This document shows positions 18,233 through 25,523 of a stretch of DNA of 64,000 nucleotides, one piece after another; position 1 is the stretch's first letter; each line of letters opens with the position of its first letter. The translations under genes were made by a program, and so were the position numbers. The DNA comes from Bacteroidota bacterium (lineage in GTDB: Bacteria > Bacteroidota > Bacteroidia > B-17B0 > Aurantibacillaceae): the NCBI GenBank assembly GCA_020403265.1, contig JADBXZ010000031.1, forward strand, positions 1 to 64,000, given 5' to 3'. Under the pieces are notes generated by a model that was given only the letters and a program-made list of their open reading frames with translations, was not told where the DNA came from and searched no databases.

Positions 18233-19390
18233 ATGCCTATTTATCACAAACTCGGAGACTTCCCTCAAAAAAGACACGTAATTTTCAAATCTGATAAGGG
18301 TCAGCATCGTTACGAGCAACTCTTTGGCACAGAAGGATTCAACAGTCACTCCTCATTGTTATATCATATACACAGACCTACACAAGTAAAAGAAATTCTT
18401 AAGAGTTACAGTGTTGCTCCCAAAATTGCAATAGAAAAAAACATTAAATCGCTTTTATTAAAAGGCTTTGAAATTAAACCAACGGCAGACTTTTTAGAAA
18501 GCAGAAAAACAGTTTTAATTAATTCTGATTGTGCAATAGGTTTAGCTGCGCCTACAAAAAGTTTAACCACTTATTTTTATAAAAATGCCGACGCAGATGA
18601 GCTCATCTTTATCCATAAAGGCAAAGGGAAGCTGAGAACGTTTATGGGTAACATCTCCTTTGAGTATGGTGACTACTTAATAATACCGCGTGGAATGATT
18701 TATCAGATGGAATTTGATAGTTCTGACAACCGTTTATTTTACGTTGAATCGCATGCGCCGTATTATACTCCTAAACGTTATAAAAGCTCATCTGGTCAAT
18801 TATTAGAACATTCACCTTTTTGCGAACGAGATTTTAAATTACCGACAGAATTAGAAACGCATGATCAAAAAGGTGACTTTATTGTGAAAATTAAAAAAGA
18901 AGGCATGATTCATGAAATGGTTTATGCCACCCACCCTTTTGATGTTGTTGGTTGGGATGGTTATAACTTTCCTTACGGTTTTAGTATTCACAATTTTGAA
19001 CCCATAACCGGTCGGGTACATCAGCCGCCTCCGGTTCATCAAACATTTGAAACACCTGCATTTGTTGTTTGTTCGTTTGTACCAAGGTTATATGATTATC
19101 ATCCTCAATCCATTCCGGCGCCTTACAACCATAGCAACATTGATAGCGATGAAGTGTTATACTATGTGGATGGTGATTTTATGAGCCGAAACAATATTGA
19201 ACAAGGTCATATAACTCTTCATCCAAAAGGAATTCCGCATGGACCTGCTCCTGGCGCAATGGAACGCAGCATTGGTCAAAAAGAAACTCAAGAATTAGCT
19301 GTAATGGTAGACACGTTTAGACCGCTTATGGTTACGGAAGATGCGATGGGGATTGACGATGGGAAATACTACAAAAGCTGGGTAGAGTAA
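18233..19390 (+). CDS. hmgA: Homogentisate 1,2-dioxygenase
   Basis: This 385-residue cupin enzyme of the bacterial short type opens homogentisate to maleylacetoacetate in tyrosine and phenylalanine degradation. Recognisable blocks are YHKLGDFPQKRH at the N terminus, the cupin segments (DELIFIHKGKGKLRTFMG) and the metal-site region: E in DEVLYYVDGDFMSR, then HPKGIPHGPAPGAM. It stands alone; no other tyrosine-catabolism gene is in the window. Its 3' end overlaps the convergent gene by 22 bases. Confidence 0.92.
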   Translation: MPIYHKLGDFPQKRHVIFKSDKGQHRYEQLFGTEGFNSHSSLLYHIHRPTQVKEILKSYSVAPKIAIEKNIKSLLLKGFEIKPTADFLESRKTVLINSDCAIGLAAPTKSLTTYFYKNADADELIFIHKGKGKLRTFMGNISFEYGDYLIIPRGMIYQMEFDSSDNRLFYVESHAPYYTPKRYKSSSGQLLEHSPFCERDFKLPTELETHDQKGDFIVKIKKEGMIHEMVYATHPFDVVGWDGYNFPYGFSIHNFEPITGRVHQPPPVHQTFETPAFVVCSFVPRLYDYHPQSIPAPYNHSNIDSDEVLYYVDGDFMSRNNIEQGHITLHPKGIPHGPAPGAMERSIGQKETQELAVMVDTFRPLMVTEDAMGIDDGKYYKSWVE

Positions 19391-20130
19391 TATTTAACCC
19401 ACTTCGTATTACCTAAATTTGTAAAAACATAGGAATCTTGATATTTATTGTCATCAGGCAATAATTTTTTGAAATTTGTAGCATCAATACTAAAACTTAG
19501 AGGTGTTTTTATTTCAATTCTCTTAAATCCAATTTTTTCAAAGCTGGAAGCCTCGCCAAGCATGTTGTCGGTGTAGGTCATCATATGCGCTGCATTCTTT
19601 TCTTCAACAAAATAATTCAATACTTTACTTAAGCCACCGGTAATGGTGTAGCCATCTTTACAACAAAATCTTATTAATTCATAAGACCGTTCATCGGCTT
19701 TTAATCGGTTTAATTTACGCCCTTTTGAAAATGCTGCAACAGCTATTAATTCATCTAGATATTTTAATCCAACATAATATGAATATGTCACTTTATCTAA
19801 CAAGTGATAGCTATGAACAAATGCGCTCCCCTCTATTTGGTTAATTTTTGTAACGATACAATTACGTGCAAAAACTTTTCTATTTAATCCTAGTTTCGAT
19901 TTTAAAATGGCAATGCACTTAGCCGGTTGATGTACAATGTCATGAAGAGCAAAATAGACATCTGTCTTCTCTTTAAAATTCTGCGATTTCTCCTTGATAA
20001 TTTCGCAATTCAGAGCATGCGATTTATATCTGCATTGAAAATACAGGGGGTGAAATTCAATTAAATAAACATTAAGCGCTCTTAATTTTGAATAGAAAAC
20101 GGAAAGATGAGGCTCAACAGAATTATGCAT
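19369..20130 (-). CDS. Uncharacterised protein with a GNAT-like domain
   Basis: This 253-residue protein is not assigned to a named family here. The C-terminal two thirds (from about residue 85) read like a GNAT-type fold: a start with SAFVHSYHLLDKV, a strand YYVGLKYLDELIAVAAFS, then YELIRFCCKDGYTITGGLSK and EKIGFKRIE. The same series of segments occurs next to nuclease domains in phage homing-endonuclease-like proteins, as far as I recall. No nuclease motif is obvious here. It overlaps the aminotransferase gene by 8 bases and likely shares its transcript. The 3' end overlaps hmgA by 22 bases. Confidence 0.6.
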   Translation of the reverse strand: MHNSVEPHLSVFYSKLRALNVYLIEFHPLYFQCRYKSHALNCEIIKEKSQNFKEKTDVYFALHDIVHQPAKCIAILKSKLGLNRKVFARNCIVTKINQIEGSAFVHSYHLLDKVTYSYYVGLKYLDELIAVAAFSKGRKLNRLKADERSYELIRFCCKDGYTITGGLSKVLNYFVEEKNAAHMMTYTDNMLGEASSFEKIGFKRIEIKTPLSFSIDATNFKKLLPDDNKYQDSYVFTNLGNTKWVKYYSTQLL

Positions 20131-21331
20131 TCACCGGTTGACTGGCTTTTACAATACAATCGGCTATTTTTGTTGCAAGTGTATTAACTTCGTCAGTGGT
20201 CCATGTGCAACGTATTCCAAAAGAAATTAATCTTCCAACAACTTCCTGACTTTTTGGAATGTTGAGATTCTTATAGTCCTGTGGCGCTCCCATAGTTTGG
20301 ATGGCTAGCTTAGATGCAGTTTGCATATTCTTAATATGATCCCACTGATTAATAAAATGATACATATTCGTATACCAATAATTAAATCCCCCAACACCTG
20401 CTTTATTTAATTCTTCAACAACTCGCTGAGCAGAAGGGGTATCATTCATCATTAAATTAAGAAAAGTTCCACTATCTCCATTTTCATCCCCTAATTTAGC
20501 AAAGGATACGCCGTTTATTTTACCTAACACAGTTTGTAAATGCTGCTTGTGTTTTAAATTTGCTGCTTTAATTTGCGGTACCTTTCTGGTTTGGGCAGCA
20601 CCAACTGCAGCATGTAGTTCACTGATACGATAATTAAAACCTATAATAGGATGATTTTCCATCCCGCGGTTATTACCAATATGATCGTGGCCATGATCAC
20701 AATAACTGTCCGCCAGTAAATAGGTTTTTTCATCATTGGTTACGAAAATTCCACCTTCGCCTGCGGTTGCAATTTTAAAAAAATCGAAGCTATAAGCACC
20801 GGCTTTCCCAAATAAGCCAGTGTAAGTACCTTTGTAACTGGCGGCAAAAGCTTGCCCGGCATCCTCAACCAAAATTAATTTGTTATCATTAACCACTTTC
20901 ATGATTTCATCCATGTTAGCATTGCCGCCACACATGTGAACCAAACAAACAGCTTTGGTTTTTGGTGTGATGGTCTTTTTAATACCTTCTGCGCTTAGGC
21001 ACAACGTTTCATCAATTTCAGCAAACACAGGTAATGCCCCTAACATTAACACAGCTTCAATTGTTGCAATATAAGTAAATGGCGGACAAATTACCTCATC
21101 CCCCACTCCAATGCCACTTGCTGCCAATGCAGCCAAAATGGCCGCAGAACCATTACTAACTGCCAAAGCATATTTAGCACCATTAATTTTTTTTACTTCA
21201 TTTTCAAAATCTTTTGCTTTCCAAAAATTATTTCTAACTGCATCGTGATTGTATCTGAACATGATACCGGTGCTTAACACATCTTCAATTTCTTTGCGCT
21301 CTTCTGCGCCAAACAATTCTGTTCCAGGCAT
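20123..21331 (-). CDS. DegT/DnrJ/EryC1 family aminotransferase
   Basis: This 402-residue PLP enzyme has the family marks YALAVSNGSAAILAAL, CPPFTYIAT, VEDAGQA and the catalytic lysine K186 in SFDFFKIATAGEGG. Members put an amino group on keto-sugars for surface polysaccharides or antibiotics, or act as sensors. No sugar-nucleotide genes are next to it. It precedes, and overlaps by 8 bases, an unrecognised GNAT-like protein. An aminotransferase plus acyltransferase pair would fit N-acylated amino-sugar formation, but that is speculation. Confidence 0.87.
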   Translation of the reverse strand: MPGTELFGAEERKEIEDVLSTGIMFRYNHDAVRNNFWKAKDFENEVKKINGAKYALAVSNGSAAILAALAASGIGVGDEVICPPFTYIATIEAVLMLGALPVFAEIDETLCLSAEGIKKTITPKTKAVCLVHMCGGNANMDEIMKVVNDNKLILVEDAGQAFAASYKGTYTGLFGKAGAYSFDFFKIATAGEGGIFVTNDEKTYLLADSYCDHGHDHIGNNRGMENHPIIGFNYRISELHAAVGAAQTRKVPQIKAANLKHKQHLQTVLGKINGVSFAKLGDENGDSGTFLNLMMNDTPSAQRVVEELNKAGVGGFNYWYTNMYHFINQWDHIKNMQTASKLAIQTMGAPQDYKNLNIPKSQEVVGRLISFGIRCTWTTDEVNTLATKIADCIVKASQPVNA

Positions 21332-21371
21332 ATTAGGTATTTTTTTTTAAAGTTACTCATTCTTGGTTAAT

Positions 21372-21833
21372 TCAATTGGCAAAAAAGCCCGATTGTTCAA
21401 AATTTTCGATGATGCCAAAATTAACAGATGCAATTTTATGATTTTGAAAATAACAATCCAATCCTGCTTCATCAAAACTCAAACGCTTTTCTCCCCATGG
21501 ATGATTTTCGGTTTCAGATAAAGCATAACCATTAGCTTTCATCAACTGAACTAATTCCTTTTCGTTTAAGAAGAACAACTTAGTATTAAACAACATTGTT
21601 TCTTTATGATCAAGTTCAACACTATTAAATTTTTTATTATTTAATACATCAAAAAAAATTGAATAACCATCATCCCAATAGTGATAAGCAATGGAGGACG
21701 TATTTAAAATATCGTCAGATAAATTTTGGATCTCTTGAGGCTCCCCTAATACTTTCTTCACTTCTGGGATTGTGGCGCCAAAATCAAGTGTACACAAACC
21801 TTTTAATAACTTTATTTCGGGAATTTCAAACAT
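21372..21833 (-). CDS. Hypothetical protein, 153 aa
   Basis: This is a soluble protein with no signal peptide or transmembrane helix. The N-terminal half has the pattern LDFGATIPEVKKVLGEPQE, then YHYWDDGYSIFFDV, a turn-rich beta-sheet design of the kind seen in several uncharacterised or immunity-type small proteins. No family can be named. It lies 40 bases upstream of the aminotransferase on the same strand and could be cotranscribed with it. Confidence 0.6.
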   Translation of the reverse strand: MFEIPEIKLLKGLCTLDFGATIPEVKKVLGEPQEIQNLSDDILNTSSIAYHYWDDGYSIFFDVLNNKKFNSVELDHKETMLFNTKLFFLNEKELVQLMKANGYALSETENHPWGEKRLSFDEAGLDCYFQNHKIASVNFGIIENFEQSGFFAN

Positions 21834-21902
21834 GATTTAAAACTCAAATCTAAAAGATATCCAGGTTTAATCAAAAAAATAAAAAAACTTTTAAAAAATG
21901 TT

Positions 21903-21932
21903 TTGCGTTTGCAAAAATAGATATTATATTTG
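21903..21932 (+). promoter_or_regulatory. Promoter of tRNA-Lys
   Basis: TTG (21903-21905), exactly 19 bases, then TATATTTG (21925-21932): a full match to the Bacteroidota promoter. The start is expected near 21939. The 5' leader then carries a small hairpin (GTTTCC-TTTA-GGAAAC, 21973-21988) before the mature tRNA at 22010. Confidence 0.8.
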
Positions 21933-22009
21933 CGACCCGATTTAGGAATAAATTGGTCCCCGCACACGAAATGTTTCCTTTAGGAAACGATTTTTACAGC
22001 AGGTGTAAT

Positions 22010-22082
22010 GATTCCGTAGCTCAGCAGGTAGAGCATTACACTTTTAATGTAAGGGTCCTGGGTTCGAATCCCAGCGGGATCA
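22010..22082 (+). tRNA. tRNA-Lys (anticodon TTT)
   Basis: This 73-base cloverleaf has acceptor GATTCCG pairing with CGGGATC, D-arm GCTC…GAGC, anticodon stem TTACA/TGTAA around loop CTTTTAA (anticodon TTT), and T-arm CTGGG-TTCGAAT-CCCAG. The discriminator is A and CCA is not encoded. It is followed at once by a hairpin terminator. Confidence 0.95.
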
Positions 22083-22083
22083 C

Positions 22084-22112
22084 AAAACCACGCAGTCTGC
22101 GTGGTTTTTTTA
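22084..22112 (+). terminator. Rho-independent terminator after tRNA-Lys
   Basis: The arms AACCACGCA and TGCGTGGTT enclose a 3-base loop and are followed by a T run. This is a classic intrinsic terminator 2 bases after the tRNA. Confidence 0.85.
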
Positions 22113-22171
22113 TTTCTAATTTTTACGAAAAGCTTTAAATGAAAAAATCTCTGATTTCTCAAAGGTTTTTT

Positions 22172-22189
22172 GTACTCGGAACGGGAATT
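22172..22189 (-). other. tRNA 3'-end-like fragment
   Basis: The plus strand here (GTACTCGGAACGGGAATT) closely matches the start of the nearby tRNA-Leu region (GTACCCGGGACGGGACTT, 22350-22367), where these bases are the acceptor and T-stem 3' strand of a minus-strand tRNA. The rest of a cloverleaf is missing: no complementary acceptor strand is found beyond it. It looks like a decayed duplicate or recombination scrap of a tRNA gene. Confidence 0.35.
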
Positions 22190-22230
22190 ACCGCTTCGCA
22201 GCGAGACCCTCATACGTATAAGTCAAAATA

Positions 22231-22264
22231 AAAAAGGCAAAACCCCAGCAGGTTTTGTTTTTTT
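22231..22264. terminator. Bidirectional intrinsic terminator
   Basis: The stem CAAAACC/GGTTTTG (22238-22244 and 22251-22257) has an A run on its left and a T run on its right, so it can terminate both strands. It lies between the plus-strand tRNA-Lys unit and the minus-strand tRNA-Leu/Gly unit, beyond the tRNA-like fragment. Confidence 0.7.
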
Positions 22265-22310
22265 GTTTCTTAAAGTCTGTTCAAGCAAAGCTTGATAGCT
22301 TTTCAAAACA

Positions 22311-22340
22311 AAAAAGGCCTCACTTTCGTGTGGCCTTTTT
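22311..22340 (-). terminator. Terminator of the tRNA-Gly/tRNA-Leu unit
   Basis: On the minus strand GGCC-A-CAC, a GAAA tetraloop, GTG-A-GGCC and a T run lie just downstream of tRNA-Leu. The A-A mismatch is internal. The flanking A/T runs let it work in both directions. Confidence 0.8.
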
Positions 22341-22350
22341 CATTCATTTG

Positions 22351-22434
22351 TACCCGGGACGGGACTTGAACCCGTACGCTCGTGAAAGCACAGGATTTTA
22401 AGTCCTGCGTGTCTACCAATTCCACCACCCAGGC
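22351..22434 (-). tRNA. tRNA-Leu (anticodon TAA)
   Basis: This 84-base minus-strand cloverleaf has a class-II variable arm. The acceptor GCCTGGG pairs with CCCGGGT with two wobble pairs. The anticodon stem CAGGA/TCCTG encloses CTTAAAA (anticodon TAA), and the T-arm is ACGGG-TTCAAGT-CCCGT. The discriminator is A; CCA is not encoded. No promoter of its own is seen, so it likely depends on read-through from tRNA-Gly. Confidence 0.94.
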
Positions 22435-22453
22435 AGTTTGGTTTTATCCAAAT

Positions 22454-22479
22454 AAAAAGGACTTTTAAAAGTCCTTTTT
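22454..22479. terminator. Perfect 26-base palindrome between tRNA-Gly and tRNA-Leu
   Basis: AAAAAGGACTTTT followed by its exact reverse complement forms a hairpin with a T run on either strand. It resembles an intrinsic terminator, yet it lies between two tRNA genes on the same strand with only one visible promoter. It may therefore act as an attenuator or an RNA processing site. Confidence 0.65.
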
Positions 22480-22480
22480 G

Positions 22481-22553
22481 AGCGGAAGACGGGTCTCGAA
22501 CCCGCGACCTTAACCTTGGCAAGGTTATGCTCTACCAACTGAGCTACTTCCGC
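22481..22553 (-). tRNA. tRNA-Gly (anticodon GCC)
   Basis: This 73-base minus-strand cloverleaf has acceptor GCGGAAG/CTTCCGC, D-arm GCTCAGTTGGTAGAGC, anticodon stem TAACC/GGTTA with loop TTGCCAA (anticodon GCC), T-arm GCGGG-TTCGAGA-CCCGT and discriminator T. It sits directly downstream of a good promoter. Confidence 0.95.
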
Positions 22554-22572
22554 TTGTTCCCAAAAGGGAGTG

Positions 22573-22601
22573 CAAATTTACAGTTTTTTTTATAATAGCA
22601 A
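22573..22601 (-). promoter_or_regulatory. Promoter of the tRNA-Gly/tRNA-Leu unit
   Basis: On the minus strand TTG (22599-22601), 18 bases, then TAAATTTG (22573-22580) matches the Bacteroidota consensus. Transcription should begin about 13 bases before the tRNA-Gly 5' end. Confidence 0.75.
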
Positions 22602-22624
22602 AAAAAAAATCAACTTTTTTAAGC

Positions 22625-23686
22625 CTAGTTCTTTATGAACTTATAATAGTAATCTCTACTCTTATAATCCAATTTCATTAAATAAAGGCCTTGATTTAAC
22701 CCACTACAATCAATAAAACTCTCAATTCCGCTTTTACCTTGCAACAAAAGTTTTCCGTTTAAATCGTAAACTTCATATGCATTAATTTTATTTAATTGCA
22801 AATACAATTTATCATTAACCGGATTTGGGTATAGTTCTAAAGCACTAACATCAATAATTGGATCAATAACATTAGCATTAGTGACTAAATAATTATCTCT
22901 ATATCTAACCTGTGTTATTGTAAAATTATTACCAACTAAATTACCTGTTATTTCTAAATAAGGTATTTTGCTATTTAGGGTTAACCATTGGTAACTTCTT
23001 ACATTATTATTAAAACCAAACGGAATTGGAATAAAGGAATTTTTTATGGTATCCCTTGCGTATTGTGTTGTAACCACTCTTAAACAATTAGCCGTGCCAT
23101 AAGGCGTTGTAATCGTTCCCCAACCATCGCACTTAGTGACACGGTAACCGGTTTTAGAATAAACAATCGGTATTAAACTAGTTGAGGGTGTAGAAAATTT
23201 AAAAGTTGTACTATCATACTTAGGATAAGAAAATGGAAACAAATACAACTCATCTTTGTCAGAAAAATAACTTGGAACAGGTATGCTTGAAAAAGTCATT
23301 CCTGATCCATCAACAACGTATGCATTAACCGGTGAAGTTTGCTTCTTGTAATAATTATAATAATTCGTGATCGTTAATGGGCCTGCACCTAAAGTATCCG
23401 CAACCTTTTCGCCATATTCATTTAACCCCAAAAAGAAAAATGCATAAGGCGTAGAAAAAGAAGATTTATAATCTCTTCGACCCTGAGAAGTTGCAACCAA
23501 AGCGCTAAAATTCCAATTGAAATTCGCTCCGGTTTGTGTATAGTTTCCAACTGAATTGATGTTAGCATTACTGTAACGCAACGTGTCATTATTACCGGGC
23601 ATATTTGAATTACTTAAGGTAATTGGACTTTGCGAAAAGGATACAGTTGATAAGGATATAAACAAAATAGATATAATTGTCTTCAT
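22625..23686 (-). CDS. Secreted protein with T9SS type A sorting domain
   Basis: This 353-residue protein has a signal peptide (MKTIISILFISLSTVSFSQ) and a C-terminal type IX sorting domain of about 75 residues: LELYPNPVNDKLYL, YEVYDLNGKLL, and the final LMKLDYKSRDYYYKFIKN. It would be exported by Sec, carried across the outer membrane by T9SS, and anchored or released. The central region is beta-rich and has no recognised domain. On the minus strand, TTG at 23742-23744, 20 bases, and TATTTTCG at 23714-23721 form a plausible promoter for it. Confidence 0.82.
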   Translation of the reverse strand: MKTIISILFISLSTVSFSQSPITLSNSNMPGNNDTLRYSNANINSVGNYTQTGANFNWNFSALVATSQGRRDYKSSFSTPYAFFFLGLNEYGEKVADTLGAGPLTITNYYNYYKKQTSPVNAYVVDGSGMTFSSIPVPSYFSDKDELYLFPFSYPKYDSTTFKFSTPSTSLIPIVYSKTGYRVTKCDGWGTITTPYGTANCLRVVTTQYARDTIKNSFIPIPFGFNNNVRSYQWLTLNSKIPYLEITGNLVGNNFTITQVRYRDNYLVTNANVIDPIIDVSALELYPNPVNDKLYLQLNKINAYEVYDLNGKLLLQGKSGIESFIDCSGLNQGLYLMKLDYKSRDYYYKFIKN

Positions 23687-23745
23687 TTTTACATTAAATT
23701 TGTAATAAATGTACGAAAATATTTGACATTTCGTTATCCACCAAA

Positions 23746-25458
23746 ATGCGCTTTTTAATCACATCCATTTTTTTCTTTTTGTGTTTTATTTACCAAGCGC
23801 AATCAGTAGAATTAAGGATAAATGGCGTTAAAAAAATAAATTACAAAACGAAACACTCAACTAAAGAACAAGCTATAACAGAAGTTAGCAAAGTTGTTAG
23901 TTACCTGCAATCATCCGGTTACTTGTTAGCTTCAGCTGATAGTGCAGTAGTTATCAATCAACTTATAAATGTATCCATTCAAATCGGACCTCAATTTAAA
24001 TGGGCTAATCTAAAATCGGGCAATTTGAATTTAACCGTTGCAAGTAAAATTGGATTCAGGGAAGTGAACTATCAACAAACTAAATTCACACCAAGTCAAA
24101 CAATTAAATTAATTAATAAAATTATTAACTACTATGAAAATCATGGTCATCCTTTTGTAACAGTAAAATTAGATAGTGTTAAAATTGACAGCAACATTGT
24201 TCAAGCCTCATTAAACGTTACTAAAAACAAACTCTATATTTTAGATAGCATTGTAACAATTGGCAATCTTAAACTTAATAAAAAATTTTTAACAAGTTAT
24301 CTTGGCATCAAAGAAAAGGATATTTACAATGAAACGCTATTAAAAGATATTTCCCGGAAAATAAGACAACTCGCGTTTGTATTTGAGAAACAACCGCAAA
24401 CAGTGCGTTTAACTGATAAACAAAATAAACTTCTTTTGTTTCTGGATAAAAAAAATGCGTCACAATTTGATGGTATCATCGGATTTTTGCCGGATGCAGC
24501 AACTCGTAAAACAATTGTAACCGGTGATGTTAAATTAAAATTAATAAACGGTGTATTTAAACACGGCGAAACCCTTGATTTACAATGGAGACGGCTACAA
24601 ACGCAAACCAGCGACTTTAGAGGGCGGATAATTTACCCATATTTATTTGGTTGGCCTTTTGGGATAGATTATGGAATTAGGTTATTCAAAAGAGACACAA
24701 CCTTTCTTGAAGTTCAAAACAACTTTGGATTACAATACTACTTTAACGGGTTAAACTTTATAAAGGCATTTTACAAAATAAAAAATACAAATTTATTAAG
24801 CACAAGCGGATACAGTTTAATTACCACTTTGCCTGAATTTGCAGATGTTTCAACGTTAAGTTATGGCTTGGCAACAGGCATAGAGCAATTAGATTATAGA
24901 TTTAATCCGAGAAAAGGTTTTCAATTGAATGCCTCCATACAAACAGGTAGTAAAAAAATAACCAAAAACAGTAAAGTTAACGAAATTGCTTATCAAGGAC
25001 TATTATTAAATTCCACCCAATACCAACTCGAAACAGATTTAGCCATTTACGCTCCAATCTATAAAAATAATGTTCTAAAATTTGGTTTGCAGGCTGCCAG
25101 TGTATTTGGCAATGCAACTTTATTTAGAAACGAGCTTTTTAGGATTGGCGGATTAAGAACCTTAAGAGGTTTTGATGAAGAAAGTATTTATGCCTCAAGT
25201 TATATAATTCCAACCTTAGAGTACAGATATTTATTTTCAAAAAACTCCAACCTCTTTGTATTTGGCGAAGGCGCTTGGTACGAAAATAATTCAGGAAAAA
25301 ACTATGTTAAAGACACACCATACAGCTTCGGAGCAGGAATAAGTATTGACACTAAGGCTGGAATTCTCACCCTACTATATTCCCAAGGCCAACAATTTAA
25401 TAATGGATTTGATGGCCGAAATGGCAAAATCCATTTTGGTTTGGTCGCATTATTGTGA
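23746..25458 (+). CDS. Outer-membrane beta-barrel protein of the BamA/TamA (Omp85) type
   Basis: This 570-residue protein has a signal peptide (ITSIFFFLCFIYQAQS), an N-terminal part that reads like one or two POTRA domains (residues ~70-215, for example DSIVTIGNLKLNKKFLTSYLGIKE), and a C-terminal barrel ending in an aromatic/hydrophobic strand. The hallmark is RIGGLRTLRGFDEE, corresponding to the conserved LRGF/VRGF motif of Omp85 proteins. It is shorter than BamA and probably one of the accessory Omp85 members. It is divergent from the T9SS gene at 22625. Its client or partner is unknown. Confidence 0.82.
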   Translation: MRFLITSIFFFLCFIYQAQSVELRINGVKKINYKTKHSTKEQAITEVSKVVSYLQSSGYLLASADSAVVINQLINVSIQIGPQFKWANLKSGNLNLTVASKIGFREVNYQQTKFTPSQTIKLINKIINYYENHGHPFVTVKLDSVKIDSNIVQASLNVTKNKLYILDSIVTIGNLKLNKKFLTSYLGIKEKDIYNETLLKDISRKIRQLAFVFEKQPQTVRLTDKQNKLLLFLDKKNASQFDGIIGFLPDAATRKTIVTGDVKLKLINGVFKHGETLDLQWRRLQTQTSDFRGRIIYPYLFGWPFGIDYGIRLFKRDTTFLEVQNNFGLQYYFNGLNFIKAFYKIKNTNLLSTSGYSLITTLPEFADVSTLSYGLATGIEQLDYRFNPRKGFQLNASIQTGSKKITKNSKVNEIAYQGLLLNSTQYQLETDLAIYAPIYKNNVLKFGLQAASVFGNATLFRNELFRIGGLRTLRGFDEESIYASSYIIPTLEYRYLFSKNSNLFVFGEGAWYENNSGKNYVKDTPYSFGAGISIDTKAGILTLLYSQGQQFNNGFDGRNGKIHFGLVALL

Positions 25459-25486
25459 GGAACGGTCTAAAAATAGGTTAATTTTG
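25453..25486 (+). promoter_or_regulatory. Promoter of the choice-of-anchor-B gene cluster
   Basis: TTG (25453-25455), 23 bases, then TAATTTTG (25479-25486). The -7 element matches well; the spacer is at the long end of the usual range. Initiation near 25493 would leave a leader of about 30 bases before the ATG at 25524. The TTG lies within the end of the preceding gene. Confidence 0.5.
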
Positions 25487-25523
25487 ATCGAAAATTCTCC
25501 GTTTTTCTCTAAATTTGATAGAT

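Noticed and set aside
21953-22138. 61-codon open frame over tRNA-Lys
   Set aside because: It reads through the tRNA gene and its terminator; the tRNA explains the sequence.
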